From NCBI GenBank assembly GCA_016124945.1, contig WGMT01000035.1:1-64000 (forward strand): a DNA stretch of 64,000 nt. Reading direction: 5' to 3'. The notes beneath the pieces were generated by a model. That model worked only from the letters and a program-made list of their open reading frames with translations, did not search any database and had not been told where the DNA came from. Below are positions 29,789 to 38,673 of the stretch, in pieces. Position 1 is the stretch's first letter. Every line of letters starts with the position of its first letter. Made by a program: the position numbers and the translations under genes. Source of the stretch: a bacterium. Lineage in GTDB: Bacteria; Chloroflexota; Anaerolineae; Caldilineales; Caldilineaceae.

Positions 29789-30136
29789 TCTATTCCTGCC
29801 CCAACAGTGTCAGGCACAGGCCGGCCCTCGAGCGATGGCCGGCCCATGCCTGGCACTGTTTTCTGCCTGCCCCGAAATTGAACGACACCCCGGTTCCTCA
29901 AAGCAAGTTGCCTGCCCGCCCACCATCCGGTACAATGTAGCCGACGGTGGCGCCTCACTTTCAAAACCAGACCAACCCCAGACAATTTGATTTTGTGCGT
30001 CACGGGCAGCGCAAAGGGCGCATCTTTACCAGTTTATTGCTGCGGGCGCCCGTTCGTTGCCGCGGACAGTGGAGATAGATGCGAGCCTGGCCGCGTCTTG
30101 CATCTTGTGGCGCGGTGTGAGTTTTCAGGAGTAACC
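29789..30136. other. Intergenic region with hairpin
   Basis: Holds the hairpin at 29803-29860 and about 270 bp leading to the YetF-like gene. An in-frame extension of that gene is open from 29987, but it lacks a ribosome-binding site and membrane character, so it is not called coding. Confidence 0.5.
29803..29860 (+). terminator. Hairpin after the binding-protein gene
   Basis: 24-base arms at 29803-29826 and 29837-29860, three or four mismatches, GGCCGGCC at the top of the stem. It begins 15 bp after the stop at 29788. No long T-run, so an imperfect terminator. The arm end TGCCTGGCACTGTT recurs in similar form near 50730. Confidence 0.6.
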
Positions 30137-30700
30137 ATGTTTTTCGACAACTGGCAGGGCCTCTTTCGCACCTTGGTGGTAGGGATCCTGGCCTACTTTG
30201 CACTGGTATTGATCCTGCGCATTTCGGGCAAACGTACGCTCTCGAAGATGAACGCCTTCGATTTTGTGGTGACGGTGGCCCTGGGATCGACACTGGCAAC
30301 GATCTTGTTATCAAAAGACACGGCGTTAGCCGAAGGCATCCTGGCGTTGGTGTTGCTGGTGGGGCTACAATTTGTCATCACCTGGCTTTCGGTGCGCTCT
30401 AACACAGTCAGCTATCTCGTCAAGTCGGAGCCACGCCTGCTCCTTCACAACGGCGAATTCCTGCACAACGCCATGCGCGCCGAGCGTGTCAACGAGTATG
30501 AAGTATTGCAGGCAATGCGCTCGCAGGGGATTAGCGAACTGGATAGAGTGACGTCGGTGGTCCTCGAAACCGATGGCAGTTTGAGCATCTTAACCGGCCC
30601 ATCCGAGGGCAAGGCAGATGCATTGGCCAACGTGGTGGGGATCAAAGATAAAATCGACAAAGACATTGGCCGTGATGGGCCACTTTCTGCTAATACCTAA
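30137..30700 (+). CDS. YetF-like (DUF421) membrane protein
   Basis: 187 aa from the ATG at 30137 with CAGGAG upstream. Three N-terminal membrane helices, including the family hallmark ILRISGKRTLSKMNAFDFVVTVALGS (LRISGKRTLSKMNAFDF), then a cytoplasmic domain containing LVKSEPRLLLHNGEFLHNAM and ALRSQG-type sequence (MRSQGISELDRVTSVVLETDG). YetF-like proteins are conserved membrane proteins, one member tied to spore germination or phospholipid roles; the precise function here is unknown. Confidence 0.85.
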   Translation: MFFDNWQGLFRTLVVGILAYFALVLILRISGKRTLSKMNAFDFVVTVALGSTLATILLSKDTALAEGILALVLLVGLQFVITWLSVRSNTVSYLVKSEPRLLLHNGEFLHNAMRAERVNEYEVLQAMRSQGISELDRVTSVVLETDGSLSILTGPSEGKADALANVVGIKDKIDKDIGRDGPLSANT

Positions 30701-30744
30701 CTCGACAAAGTCGAGGTGGCCCAAAAGAGTCTATGAAATCCAGT

Positions 30745-30805
30745 GGAGAGAGCATGCCCTCGTGCGGCGCTTACCATAAGACCCGTACGAGGGCGTGCTC
30801 TCTCC
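30745..30805. repeat. Hairpin of the GGAGAGAGCAT family
   Basis: Arms 30745-30763 and 30787-30805 pair over 19 bp with one mismatch. The outer GGAGAGAGCA / TGCTCTCTCC is shared with the hairpin at 11299-11364. It lies in the gap after the YetF-like gene and is followed by TTTT, so it can also serve as a terminator. Confidence 0.75.
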
Positions 30806-30902
30806 GCTTTTCAACTGAATATGCCACTCATTTGCGCTGTTCTGTACTGTTGCTGTTATGGCAGGCAGGTAAGCCCAGACAATCAACTAGAAACGACCAA
30901 AG

Positions 30903-31517
30903 ATGTCCGATTTACCAGGACAGATCATCATTCTCAACGGCGCGCCGCGCTCTGGGAAATCGAGCATTGCCGCCGTGATCCAGGAGACCTTCGACGGCGT
31001 CTGGATGAACATGGGCGTGGACCGCTTCATGGCGATGACGCCGCAGCGTTATCAGCCGGGGATCGGTCTGCGTCCTGGCGGCGAAGCACCCCAACTTGAA
31101 CCGTTGATCGTCATGCTCTACGCGGCAATGTATGAATCCATTGCTGCGCATAGTCGAATGGGATTGAATGTTGTGGTGGATGTGGGACATCACGATTTCT
31201 ACAGCCGTCCGCTCCACATCTTGCCTGCCTGTGCACGCCAGTTACAGGGATTGCCTGTCCTCTTTGTGGGGGTGCGCTGCCCACTCGACGTGATTATGCA
31301 GCGTCGCCGCGCCACTGGCTGGACAACAGACAGCGCCGCCGATCCTGTGCCGTTGCCGGTGCAGCGCTGGCAGGACGCTGTACACCAACTGGGCCTTTAC
31401 GATCTCGAAGTGGACACATCGCAGCATAGCGCGGAAGAATGTGCAACCATTATTCGTCAGCGCCTGCAGGTTGGGCCGTCGCCGTCGGCTTTTCTACAGT
31501 TGGCTCAAACCGACTGA
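30903..31517 (+). CDS. Chloramphenicol phosphotransferase-like (CPT family) protein
   Basis: 204 aa. P-loop GAPRSGKSS at 13-21 with the CPT-family context IIILNGAPRSGKSSIA and a following DRFM segment; later VVVDVGHHD and FVGVRCPLDVIMQRRRATGW match the family's base- and phosphate-binding regions. Members phosphorylate chloramphenicol or act as small-molecule kinases; resistance cannot be inferred from sequence alone. Probably monocistronic. Confidence 0.8.
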   Translation: MSDLPGQIIILNGAPRSGKSSIAAVIQETFDGVWMNMGVDRFMAMTPQRYQPGIGLRPGGEAPQLEPLIVMLYAAMYESIAAHSRMGLNVVVDVGHHDFYSRPLHILPACARQLQGLPVLFVGVRCPLDVIMQRRRATGWTTDSAADPVPLPVQRWQDAVHQLGLYDLEVDTSQHSAEECATIIRQRLQVGPSPSAFLQLAQTD

Positions 31518-31559
31518 ACCTTTCCGGACCTATACGGTTTTCTCGTATAACAGTTGAAT

Positions 31560-31621
31560 CTTCCGGGAAGGGGGACCGTTAGATTTCAAGTGCGAGGCAT
31601 TGTTTGCCCCCTTCCCGGAAG
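31560..31621. terminator. 15-bp perfect hairpin between CPT-like and MFS genes
   Basis: CTTCCGGGAAGGGGG at 31560-31574 pairs perfectly with 31607-31621 across a 32-base loop. It begins 42 bp after the stop at 31517. No T-run follows. Could be a terminator or a regulatory stem ahead of the MFS gene. Confidence 0.6.
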
Positions 31622-31692
31622 GTAGTTGCGAACTTCGCAAGTAGAACCACTAAACCGATCTAGTGACTTCATTAACCCACAAGGACCTCACC

Positions 31693-32991
31693 ATGACTGA
31701 ACCGGTGGATTCGGAGATTCAACCGCGACGGCTGCCGATTTTGCCGCCCGAAGTTGCGCCGATGCGCGCCCGTCAATTTCGGCTGCCCAAGAGTATGGCG
31801 TCCTTGCGGCATCGTAATTTTCAGCTCTACATTATCAGCCAGTTACTTTCGGGCATGGGCACCTGGATGCAGATCATCGCCCAGGGGTGGTTGGTCTACC
31901 AACTGAGCCAGTCAGAATTGATCCTGGGCATTGTGGGGTTTGCTTCGGCGGTGCCGGCGTTGATCATTACGCCGTGGGCCGGCGTGGCCGTGGACACGAT
32001 CTCGCGGCGCAAACTGATGGTGATCACCCAGAGCGCGTCTATGGTGCTGGCGCTGTTCCTGGCGGCGTTGACCTTTACTGGTGTAGTCCAGGTGTGGCAT
32101 GTCATTGTCTTAGCGGCGCTGCTGGGGGCTGTCAACGCGTTTGATGGGCCGGCTCGTCAAGCTTTCGTGGTGGATATGGTGGGCCGTGAAGACCTGTCTA
32201 ACGCCATCGCCATCAATTCGATGACCTTCAACAGCGCGCGCGTGATTGGGCCTGCTGTGGGCGGGATCCTGTTGGCGACGGTGGGCGCGGACTGGTGCTT
32301 CTTGATCAATGGCATCAGCTTTCTTGCCGTGATCGTGGCCCTGCTCATGATGGTGTTGCCGCCGCACAAGGGCAACGGTAATCGCGTGCCGCCGTGGCAA
32401 CAGTTGCGTAGTGGGTTGGCCTATGCTGTGCGCACCAACGAAGTGGCGGCGCTGCTCCTGCTCTCACTGAATTTGAGTCTTTTTGGCATTACGTACAGCA
32501 CGGTGTTGCCCGCCTTCGTTGACAGCGTCCTTGGCCAGGGGCCGGCGGCGTTCGGCGCCATGAACATGGCTTCGGGCATTGGGGCGGTGAGTGCTGCCGT
32601 TGTGATTACCTTTTTTGGGGATCGTGGACATCGCGGCGTATGGCTCAGCCGTCTTTCGCTGGCCTATCCGCTGATTCTGTTTACCTTTGCCTTCAATGGT
32701 TCGTACCCAATTTCGTTGCTTCTCTCTGCCCTGTTGGGGTTCGGTTTTATGGGGCAATTTACGCTAATCAACACCCTCTTGCAGACTCAGATTGTAGACG
32801 AAATGCGTGGCCGCATCATGAGCCTCTACACGCTGACCTTCTTCGGCTTGACGCCTTTCGGCAACCTGGCGGTTGGCGCGCTTTCCGAAGTATGGGGAAT
32901 CAGCGTCACCCTGGCTGCCAGCGCACTGCTGATGGTTGTCTTCGCGGTGGTCATCCTTTACCGGATGCCGCGTGTCCCACAACTGGCATAA
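31693..32991 (+). CDS. MFS transporter (EntS/MFS_3-like)
   Basis: 432 aa from the ATG at 31693 (AAGGA upstream; a GTG 30 bases earlier is possible). About 12 membrane helices. The opening SLRHRNFQLYIISQLLSGMGTWMQIIAQGW region and FDGPARQAFVVDMVGREDLSNAIAIN segment are typical of MFS_3 exporters related to EntS. Likely exports a siderophore, drug or other small molecule; substrate unknown. Monocistronic. Confidence 0.88.
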   Translation: MTEPVDSEIQPRRLPILPPEVAPMRARQFRLPKSMASLRHRNFQLYIISQLLSGMGTWMQIIAQGWLVYQLSQSELILGIVGFASAVPALIITPWAGVAVDTISRRKLMVITQSASMVLALFLAALTFTGVVQVWHVIVLAALLGAVNAFDGPARQAFVVDMVGREDLSNAIAINSMTFNSARVIGPAVGGILLATVGADWCFLINGISFLAVIVALLMMVLPPHKGNGNRVPPWQQLRSGLAYAVRTNEVAALLLLSLNLSLFGITYSTVLPAFVDSVLGQGPAAFGAMNMASGIGAVSAAVVITFFGDRGHRGVWLSRLSLAYPLILFTFAFNGSYPISLLLSALLGFGFMGQFTLINTLLQTQIVDEMRGRIMSLYTLTFFGLTPFGNLAVGALSEVWGISVTLAASALLMVVFAVVILYRMPRVPQLA

Positions 32992-33314
32992 CAACCCCGC
33001 TCAATCTTTGCCGGCATCCTTTTAATCCGTGAAATCTGTGAGTCCACTGCAAAAAGACCTTTTTCACCGCAAAGAACACAAAGATCACAAAGAAATAGAG
33101 TGGAAATCTTTGTGTTCTCTGCGTTCTTTGTGGTTGATTCCTGCTTTTTGCAGTGGACTCATCTGTGGATCCTCTTTTCTCCTTTCCTGTCGCCGCGCCC
33201 TTGAGCCGGGTGTGACCATTCTCCTACAGATTCCCCCTACAAAACTTTCTTACAATGAATTATCACTGTCACGGTGTGGTGGCGTGGGTAACGCAGTCAA
33301 TTCCGGCGAGGTGG
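32992..33314. other. Intergenic region containing inverted-repeat element D
   Basis: Nothing coding is supported, apart from a possible upstream start for the histidine kinase at 33255. Element D occupies 33040-33160. Confidence 0.5.
33040..33160. repeat. Inverted-repeat element D
   Basis: GAGTCCACTGCAAAAAG (33040-33056) pairs perfectly with 33144-33160. The inner arms CACCGCAAAGAACACAAAG and CTTTGTGTTCTCTGCG partly pair. Structurally like elements A, B, C and E: a long outer stem, an inner repetitive stem and no coding capacity. Confidence 0.8.
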
Positions 33315-35324
33315 ATGATGGTCAGTGTGACGAAAGAAAAGACGTTGGAGACACTGCGGTATGGTTCAGCCGTGGCTCGTGGCCTGATCTTCGCCCAGAT
33401 TGTGGAAAATAACCCCCTGCCGATCTCGTTGGTGGTGCCCGACACCGGCGAGTTTGTCGACGTCAACCTAGCCGGCTGCAAATTGATTGGCTATGCTCGA
33501 CACGAACTTATCGGCCGCAAAGGGCACGAACTTGGGATCTGGCCGGATGTACGTGAATGGCAGGAGATCCGCAGCGAACTCGCAGGTGGGGGTCCTTGTT
33601 CGCGCGAGCTGACGTTACGTGCACGCTCCGGCACCTGGATTGACGTGCTGGCGTCCTTCGAGTTGATTGACCTCGACGACACCCCTTGTATGCTCGTTAT
33701 CCTCAACGACATCACTGAGCGTAAGCGCATGGAAGTGGCGCTCCAAGAGCGCACAGACGAACTAAGCGAGCGTATCAAAGAGCTTCAATGCCTCTTTTCC
33801 ATCACCAATCTGTTACAGACGCGCGGCGTTGACCTGGGCCGCGTCTTGCAGTCGGTCTCTGAGATCATTCCGCGGGGATGGTGGCGCCCACAGAACACCT
33901 TTGCTTGTATCACCTATGAGGGCAATCGATACACCAGTTATTACGGTGACCCGATTTCACCGTTGATGGCTCAACCCATTGCCGTGAACGGACAGGTGGT
34001 CGGTGGCATCGAAATTTCAGTCGACGCGCAGGGCAGTGATTCACCCTACCCCAACGAAGAAAGGATCCTGCTGGCGACAATCGCCAAATTGCTGGGTGAT
34101 TACCTGGAACGTGAGCAGTCGGGTGAAGCGCTGCGCGAAAGTCGGCACCGCTACGAACAACTGATCCTAAATGCGCCGCTGGGCATTGCCGTCTTTGATA
34201 GGACGGGGCTTATCACCATTACCAATCCAACGGCCAAGGCACTATTGGGGCTGCCGGAAGATTCGCCGACAACGCTCTATGAACATGCTTTCTTTGCACA
34301 AACGCGACTGGTTGAGGCCGTCTCCACCTGTATTGAAAAACGCCGGCACAGCGTAATTGAGGTAAGCCACAACCGCGGATACGATGACTATCGCCGTCTG
34401 CGTGTACACCTGGCACCCATCTGTCAGGAAGACGGCCAGTTGATCTCGGTGCAGGCCATGTTCGAAGATGTGACCCAACATCGCGAAAGCGAACGCCAGC
34501 AAAATCACCGCCAGAAGTTGGAAGCTGTCGGCGAATTGGCGGCAGGCATTGCCCACGAAATCAACACACCCACCCAATTCATCGGCGACAACATTCACTT
34601 TTTACAAGATGCCTTTGTCGATCTCATGCGCCTTATTGCAGCCTACGAAGACACCATCCACACACTTGCGCCCAACACCCATTACCAAGCCGTGCACGCC
34701 GTCGCACAACTGGCTGTTGAGATCGATCTTGCGTACCTGACCGCGGAGATCCCGAACGCCATTCGCCACTCGCTGGACGGCGTCTCGCGCGTGGCCGACA
34801 TTGTCAACGCCATGCGCACCTTTGCCCACCCGGCTTCCGATGTCAAAGTGCCGATGGACATTAATCAGGCCCTGAATAACACCCTCACTGTCGCACGCAA
34901 TGCCTATAAGTACGTAGCCAATCTTGAGACCGATTTTGATGACACGCTGCCGCTTGTCCCGTGTGAACCAGGAGAAATCAACCAGGTCTTTCTCAATATT
35001 ATTGTGAACGCCGCCTATGCCATCGAAGAACAACTAAAACACGAATCGACGCGGGATCGTGGCGTGATCACATTGCGCACACGACGCGAAGGCGACAACG
35101 CCGTGATTCAAATTCAAGACACCGGCACTGGCATTGCGCCTGAAAACATCAATCGCGTCTTTGACCCCTTCTTCACCACCAAACCTGTGGGCAAAGGCAC
35201 CGGTCAGGGCTTGGCGATTGTCCATTCGATTATTGTGCAGAAACATCAAGGGCGCATTGAATTGGCCTCTATCGTTGGCAAGGGGACACAGTTTACGATC
35301 TACCTGCCACTAGCCGAAGTGTAA
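33315..35324 (+). CDS. PAS-GAF-PAS sensor histidine kinase
   Basis: 669 aa from the ATG at 33315 (a start at 33255 is also open but has no site). Domains: PAS (about 15-145, ending ILNDITERKRME), a GAF-like segment (about 160-270), a second PAS (about 275-400), then a histidine kinase core with phospho-acceptor H414 in ELAAGIAHEINTPTQF and HATPase motifs N (VFLNIIVNAAYAI), G1 (DTGTGIAPE) and G2 (GKGTGQGLAI). No transmembrane segment, so a cytoplasmic sensor. Two response regulators follow, the first 17 bp away, making one signalling operon. Confidence 0.88.
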   Translation: MMVSVTKEKTLETLRYGSAVARGLIFAQIVENNPLPISLVVPDTGEFVDVNLAGCKLIGYARHELIGRKGHELGIWPDVREWQEIRSELAGGGPCSRELTLRARSGTWIDVLASFELIDLDDTPCMLVILNDITERKRMEVALQERTDELSERIKELQCLFSITNLLQTRGVDLGRVLQSVSEIIPRGWWRPQNTFACITYEGNRYTSYYGDPISPLMAQPIAVNGQVVGGIEISVDAQGSDSPYPNEERILLATIAKLLGDYLEREQSGEALRESRHRYEQLILNAPLGIAVFDRTGLITITNPTAKALLGLPEDSPTTLYEHAFFAQTRLVEAVSTCIEKRRHSVIEVSHNRGYDDYRRLRVHLAPICQEDGQLISVQAMFEDVTQHRESERQQNHRQKLEAVGELAAGIAHEINTPTQFIGDNIHFLQDAFVDLMRLIAAYEDTIHTLAPNTHYQAVHAVAQLAVEIDLAYLTAEIPNAIRHSLDGVSRVADIVNAMRTFAHPASDVKVPMDINQALNNTLTVARNAYKYVANLETDFDDTLPLVPCEPGEINQVFLNIIVNAAYAIEEQLKHESTRDRGVITLRTRREGDNAVIQIQDTGTGIAPENINRVFDPFFTTKPVGKGTGQGLAIVHSIIVQKHQGRIELASIVGKGTQFTIYLPLAEV

Positions 35325-35341
35325 ACCGAGAAGTAACTTCT

Positions 35342-36574
35342 ATGCCCACATCGACGATTTTGTTTGTAGATGACGACATTGCCGTGCTCAACGGGATGCA
35401 GCGCTCGCTGTACAAGATGCGCTCCGTCTGGCAGATGGACTTTGCCGGCGGTGGCGCCGAAGCGATGCAGCGGATGAGCGAACGATCCTACGATCTGCTC
35501 GTTACCGACATCCGCATGCCCGATGTCGATGGTGTGGAGCTACTCGGTTGGGCGCAACGAAAGCACCCGCAGACGTTGCGCTTTGTGCTTTCGGGGCAGT
35601 CGGACAGTAGACACCTTGAACAGATCATGGGGCTGACCCATCAATTCCTTACCAAGCCATGCAGCGCCAACTCTTTGAAGACGGCCATTCAGCGTGCCGA
35701 ACAGTTGCGTTTTCTGCTGGTCGACGCCGAACTTCAGCGCCTCGTGAACCGCATGAAAGGCTTGCCCATCCTCCCTGCTGTGCTGGCCGAATTGACAACC
35801 GCCATCACCTCAGCGGATCAGTCCTTGCGTCGTGTGGCTGAAATCATTGGGCGCGACATGGGGCTGGCGGCCAAAGTTTTGCAGTTGGTCAATTCACCGC
35901 TCTTTGGGCTGCGCCAACAGGTCAACAATCCACATCAAGCCGTGGTGCTGCTGGGGCTCGACACCATCAAAACCTTGATCCTGGCTGCCTCAACCTTCGA
36001 TGCCCTTCAAGACACAGAGACAAGCGCCCTGGCCGAAGAGATCTGCGATCACGCCGCCAGGGTCGGTTGGATCGCTCGCTGCATCGCCAAAGATCGCGGC
36101 GACGAGAACGCCGTCAACTGGGCCTTGGCGGGCAGCCTCTTACACGACGTGGGCAAATTGATCCTCAGCACACAGATCCCGGATCTAGCAATCGAAGCTG
36201 CTGAACTGGCACAGGCTGAAAATATTCCCTTGTTCCAGGCCGAAATTGAGATTTTCGGCCAAACCCACGCCGAGATCGGCGCCTACTTGTTGGGGATCTG
36301 GGGGTTCGACGAGCGACTGGTGGCGGCGATTGCCACCCATCATCGCCGGCCCCCGGCCATGGGGCAGGCGCCGTTGTCGCTCTCCGCAGTGATCTACCTG
36401 GCCGACTTGCTCGAACATGCGTGGTTTCCAACCTCGGCAGCGGATCATCAAACTGATCTTGCGCCGCTCGATCAGCTGGGCATTACAGAAGAGCAATTGA
36501 CCAAGTGGTTTGCCTGCTTCCAGCCTACAATTGCCTTGGACGATAAAGAATCAATGGGAAATCAAGATGAGTGA
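35342..36574 (+). CDS. Response regulator with HDOD output domain
   Basis: 410 aa. Receiver domain (1-120): acidic D10-D12, phospho-acceptor D56 (LLVTDIRMPD), Lys in FLTKP. An HDOD domain follows (about 135-340: LPILPAVLAELTTAI, VNSPLFGL, LLHDVGKLIL). Such proteins couple phosphorylation to signalling or cell-cycle output; HDOD domains lack full HD catalytic sets. Immediately downstream of the kinase; its stop overlaps the next start by eight bases. Confidence 0.88.
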   Translation: MPTSTILFVDDDIAVLNGMQRSLYKMRSVWQMDFAGGGAEAMQRMSERSYDLLVTDIRMPDVDGVELLGWAQRKHPQTLRFVLSGQSDSRHLEQIMGLTHQFLTKPCSANSLKTAIQRAEQLRFLLVDAELQRLVNRMKGLPILPAVLAELTTAITSADQSLRRVAEIIGRDMGLAAKVLQLVNSPLFGLRQQVNNPHQAVVLLGLDTIKTLILAASTFDALQDTETSALAEEICDHAARVGWIARCIAKDRGDENAVNWALAGSLLHDVGKLILSTQIPDLAIEAAELAQAENIPLFQAEIEIFGQTHAEIGAYLLGIWGFDERLVAAIATHHRRPPAMGQAPLSLSAVIYLADLLEHAWFPTSAADHQTDLAPLDQLGITEEQLTKWFACFQPTIALDDKESMGNQDE

Positions 36575-37547
36575 TCCAGTTCTGACCGCGCCAATTTCGA
36601 TGGCCCCCATTTCGTCCGCCCAAATTTTGATGGTGGACGACGATCCAAACTTGCTATCGGCAATGCAACGCGCCTTACGCAAAGAATTCCAGATCACCGC
36701 CGCCGGCAGTGGACAAGAAGGGATCGATCTACTCAAGTCCACCAACTTTAGCGTGGTGGTTTCTGATTTTCGCATGTCTGGCATGGATGGCGTGGCTTTC
36801 CTCACGGCGGCGCGTAAACTTCAGCCACACGCCACGCGCATGTTGCTTACCGGCTATGCCGATCTGGCCACCGCCATCAAAGCCGTGAACGAAGGGCATA
36901 TCTTCCGTTTGCTCACCAAACCCATCAGCACCGATGACATGCGGCAGGCGCTTCTCAACGGCGTCGAACAGAATCGGCTGCTCACCGCCGAACGCGAACT
37001 CCTTTCGAAGACGCTGTTGGGGAGCATTAGTGTGCTCTTTGAACTGCTGACGCGTAGCTCTTCGGCGGCAGTCAACCGTTCCATGCGCCTGCAAATGCTT
37101 GTCAACAGGATGGCCGCTTATCTTCAACTGACCGATCTTTGGCAATATGAAGTGGCCGCCATGCTTTCGCAGGTCGGTTATTTGTTGGCGCCCAAGGACC
37201 TGCTGCGCAAGTTCTACGCCGGGCGTGAGCTTTCTCATAGCGAACAAGAGCAGTTGGGCGATTTCCTTTTGAGTGGGCGCGATCTGCTCATGCAAATTCC
37301 CCGCCTCGAAACCGTGGCCGAAATGATCGGGCGACAGCGTTGGACCTTTTCGCTGCATGCCTTCTCCACCGACATCGCCCAACGTGACACAGTCAACCTC
37401 GGCGCGCAGATGATGCAGACCGCCAACGAATACGAAACCCGCCTCGCCCGCGGCGAAACACACGAAGAAGCCATCCAAAAGATGCTCTTCGCCGTCACGC
37501 TCGACAGTCGGTTGGTTCAAATCTTAGATAAAGTGGCCAGGAAGTAG
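36567..37547 (+). CDS. Response regulator with degenerate HD-GYP-like output
   Basis: 326 aa from the ATG at 36567, which overlaps the preceding stop. Receiver 20-135 with phospho-acceptor D67 (VVSDFRMSGMDG) and FRLLTKP. The C-terminal half (LSKTLLGSISVLFELL, WQYEVAAMLSQVGYLLAP, IPRLETVAEMI) aligns by eye with RpfG-type HD hydrolase response regulators, but the HD metal ligands and a GYP motif were not found, so it is probably not a c-di-GMP phosphodiesterase. Third gene of the signalling operon. Confidence 0.8.
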   Translation: MSDPVLTAPISMAPISSAQILMVDDDPNLLSAMQRALRKEFQITAAGSGQEGIDLLKSTNFSVVVSDFRMSGMDGVAFLTAARKLQPHATRMLLTGYADLATAIKAVNEGHIFRLLTKPISTDDMRQALLNGVEQNRLLTAERELLSKTLLGSISVLFELLTRSSSAAVNRSMRLQMLVNRMAAYLQLTDLWQYEVAAMLSQVGYLLAPKDLLRKFYAGRELSHSEQEQLGDFLLSGRDLLMQIPRLETVAEMIGRQRWTFSLHAFSTDIAQRDTVNLGAQMMQTANEYETRLARGETHEEAIQKMLFAVTLDSRLVQILDKVARK

Positions 37548-37587
37548 AGAGGGGAACAGCGCCAGATGTACCAGTTTCTTTCTCTGC

Positions 37588-38673
37588 TTATTGGAACGGC
37601 AACCGTTCCATAGGACTATTCACCGCTTTTCGATACGCCTGTATGCGGCGGATGCGGCGCAGCTCGGCCCAAGTGTGTGGGTCTGCCCATAGCGTGGGAT
37701 TCAGGTACAGCGCCCGCCCATAGAGATGACGCGCCGTCTGCGGCAAGCGCGTACGGTGACGCAGTGCCATGGTCAACAACCAGATCGCTCCATCGTGCTG
37801 CACAAGGGCGGCCATCTGCGGATTGGGTGCGTAGTGGGCCAGGTAGTCGTGTACAATCGCTTCGGCGACGGCTGCACCTTCAAGTAGCGGTGTAGCCTCG
37901 GCCAAAGGTTCTCCCTTCCAAGCCCGATAGAAATGATGCCACGCCTCGAACGTCCACTTTGTAGCGCTGATCTCCCGCTGAATGGACGCCCACAGCATTA
38001 GGATCTGCAAATGTTGTGCTTGCCGGTAGCGTCTTGAGCTTTGCCCGCTGAAATAACGATAATCGACAAGATAATCCGCGATGTTCAAAAAGCGGGTGCG
38101 ATCGCGCAGACGAGAAAATAGTTCGTAATCGCAGAGCAGGTGGTGGTTCTGTGAATAGCCGCCGCTTGCCGTCACCACATCGCGCCGGAATGTGGTGGCT
38201 GAATGGGACAGTTCACAATGGGTCATCAAAGACCAGTGGATCTGTTCGTGGCTCAGTGCGTGTTCGTAGGTGAAGAGGAGCTGCCCATCTTCGTCGATGA
38301 AGCGCATCCAACCGCCCACAAAGCCGACATCCGGGTTGGATTCCAATACATCAATCTGAACTGCCAAACGGTGTGCAGCAGCCAGATCGTCGTGATCAAG
38401 GTTGGCCACATACTTCCCCCGCGCTGCTTGAAGCCCCAAATTCAGCCCACCGGCAGGTCCACAATTGACAGGGCTCTCGATGAGACGTACCCGCCTATCG
38501 CGTGCTGCGTATGCTTCCACGATCTGCCGGCTGTGGTCGGTAGAGGCGTTGTCCACAATGAGGTACTCAAAGTCGGTGAACGTCTGCCCAAGCACGCTTT
38601 CAATGGTGGCGGCCAGGTACCGTCCACCGTTGTAGGTGACAGTGAGCACAGTGACCAGTGGCGCAGTGGTCAT
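37588..38673 (-). CDS. Family 2 glycosyltransferase in the RiPP-like operon
   Basis: 361 aa. GT-A fold: VTVLTVTYNGGRYLAATIES at the N-terminus, LIVDNASTDHS, and a DxD-like metal/nucleotide site in VANLDHDDLAAA. No membrane helix. It would transfer a sugar from a nucleotide donor. The start overlaps the stop of the HPr-kinase-like gene by four bases (ATGA type), so it is translationally coupled to that gene and, through it, to the two precursor-like peptides. A Ser/Thr acceptor in the peptides or a glycan is possible; this is inference. Confidence 0.88.
   Translation of the reverse strand: MTTAPLVTVLTVTYNGGRYLAATIESVLGQTFTDFEYLIVDNASTDHSRQIVEAYAARDRRVRLIESPVNCGPAGGLNLGLQAARGKYVANLDHDDLAAAHRLAVQIDVLESNPDVGFVGGWMRFIDEDGQLLFTYEHALSHEQIHWSLMTHCELSHSATTFRRDVVTASGGYSQNHHLLCDYELFSRLRDRTRFLNIADYLVDYRYFSGQSSRRYRQAQHLQILMLWASIQREISATKWTFEAWHHFYRAWKGEPLAEATPLLEGAAVAEAIVHDYLAHYAPNPQMAALVQHDGAIWLLTMALRHRTRLPQTARHLYGRALYLNPTLWADPHTWAELRRIRRIQAYRKAVNSPMERLPFQ

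Noticed and set aside
29987..30136. 50-codon N-terminal extension of the YetF-like protein
   Set aside because: No ribosome-binding site at the upstream start, and a good one at 30137 directly before the first membrane helix.
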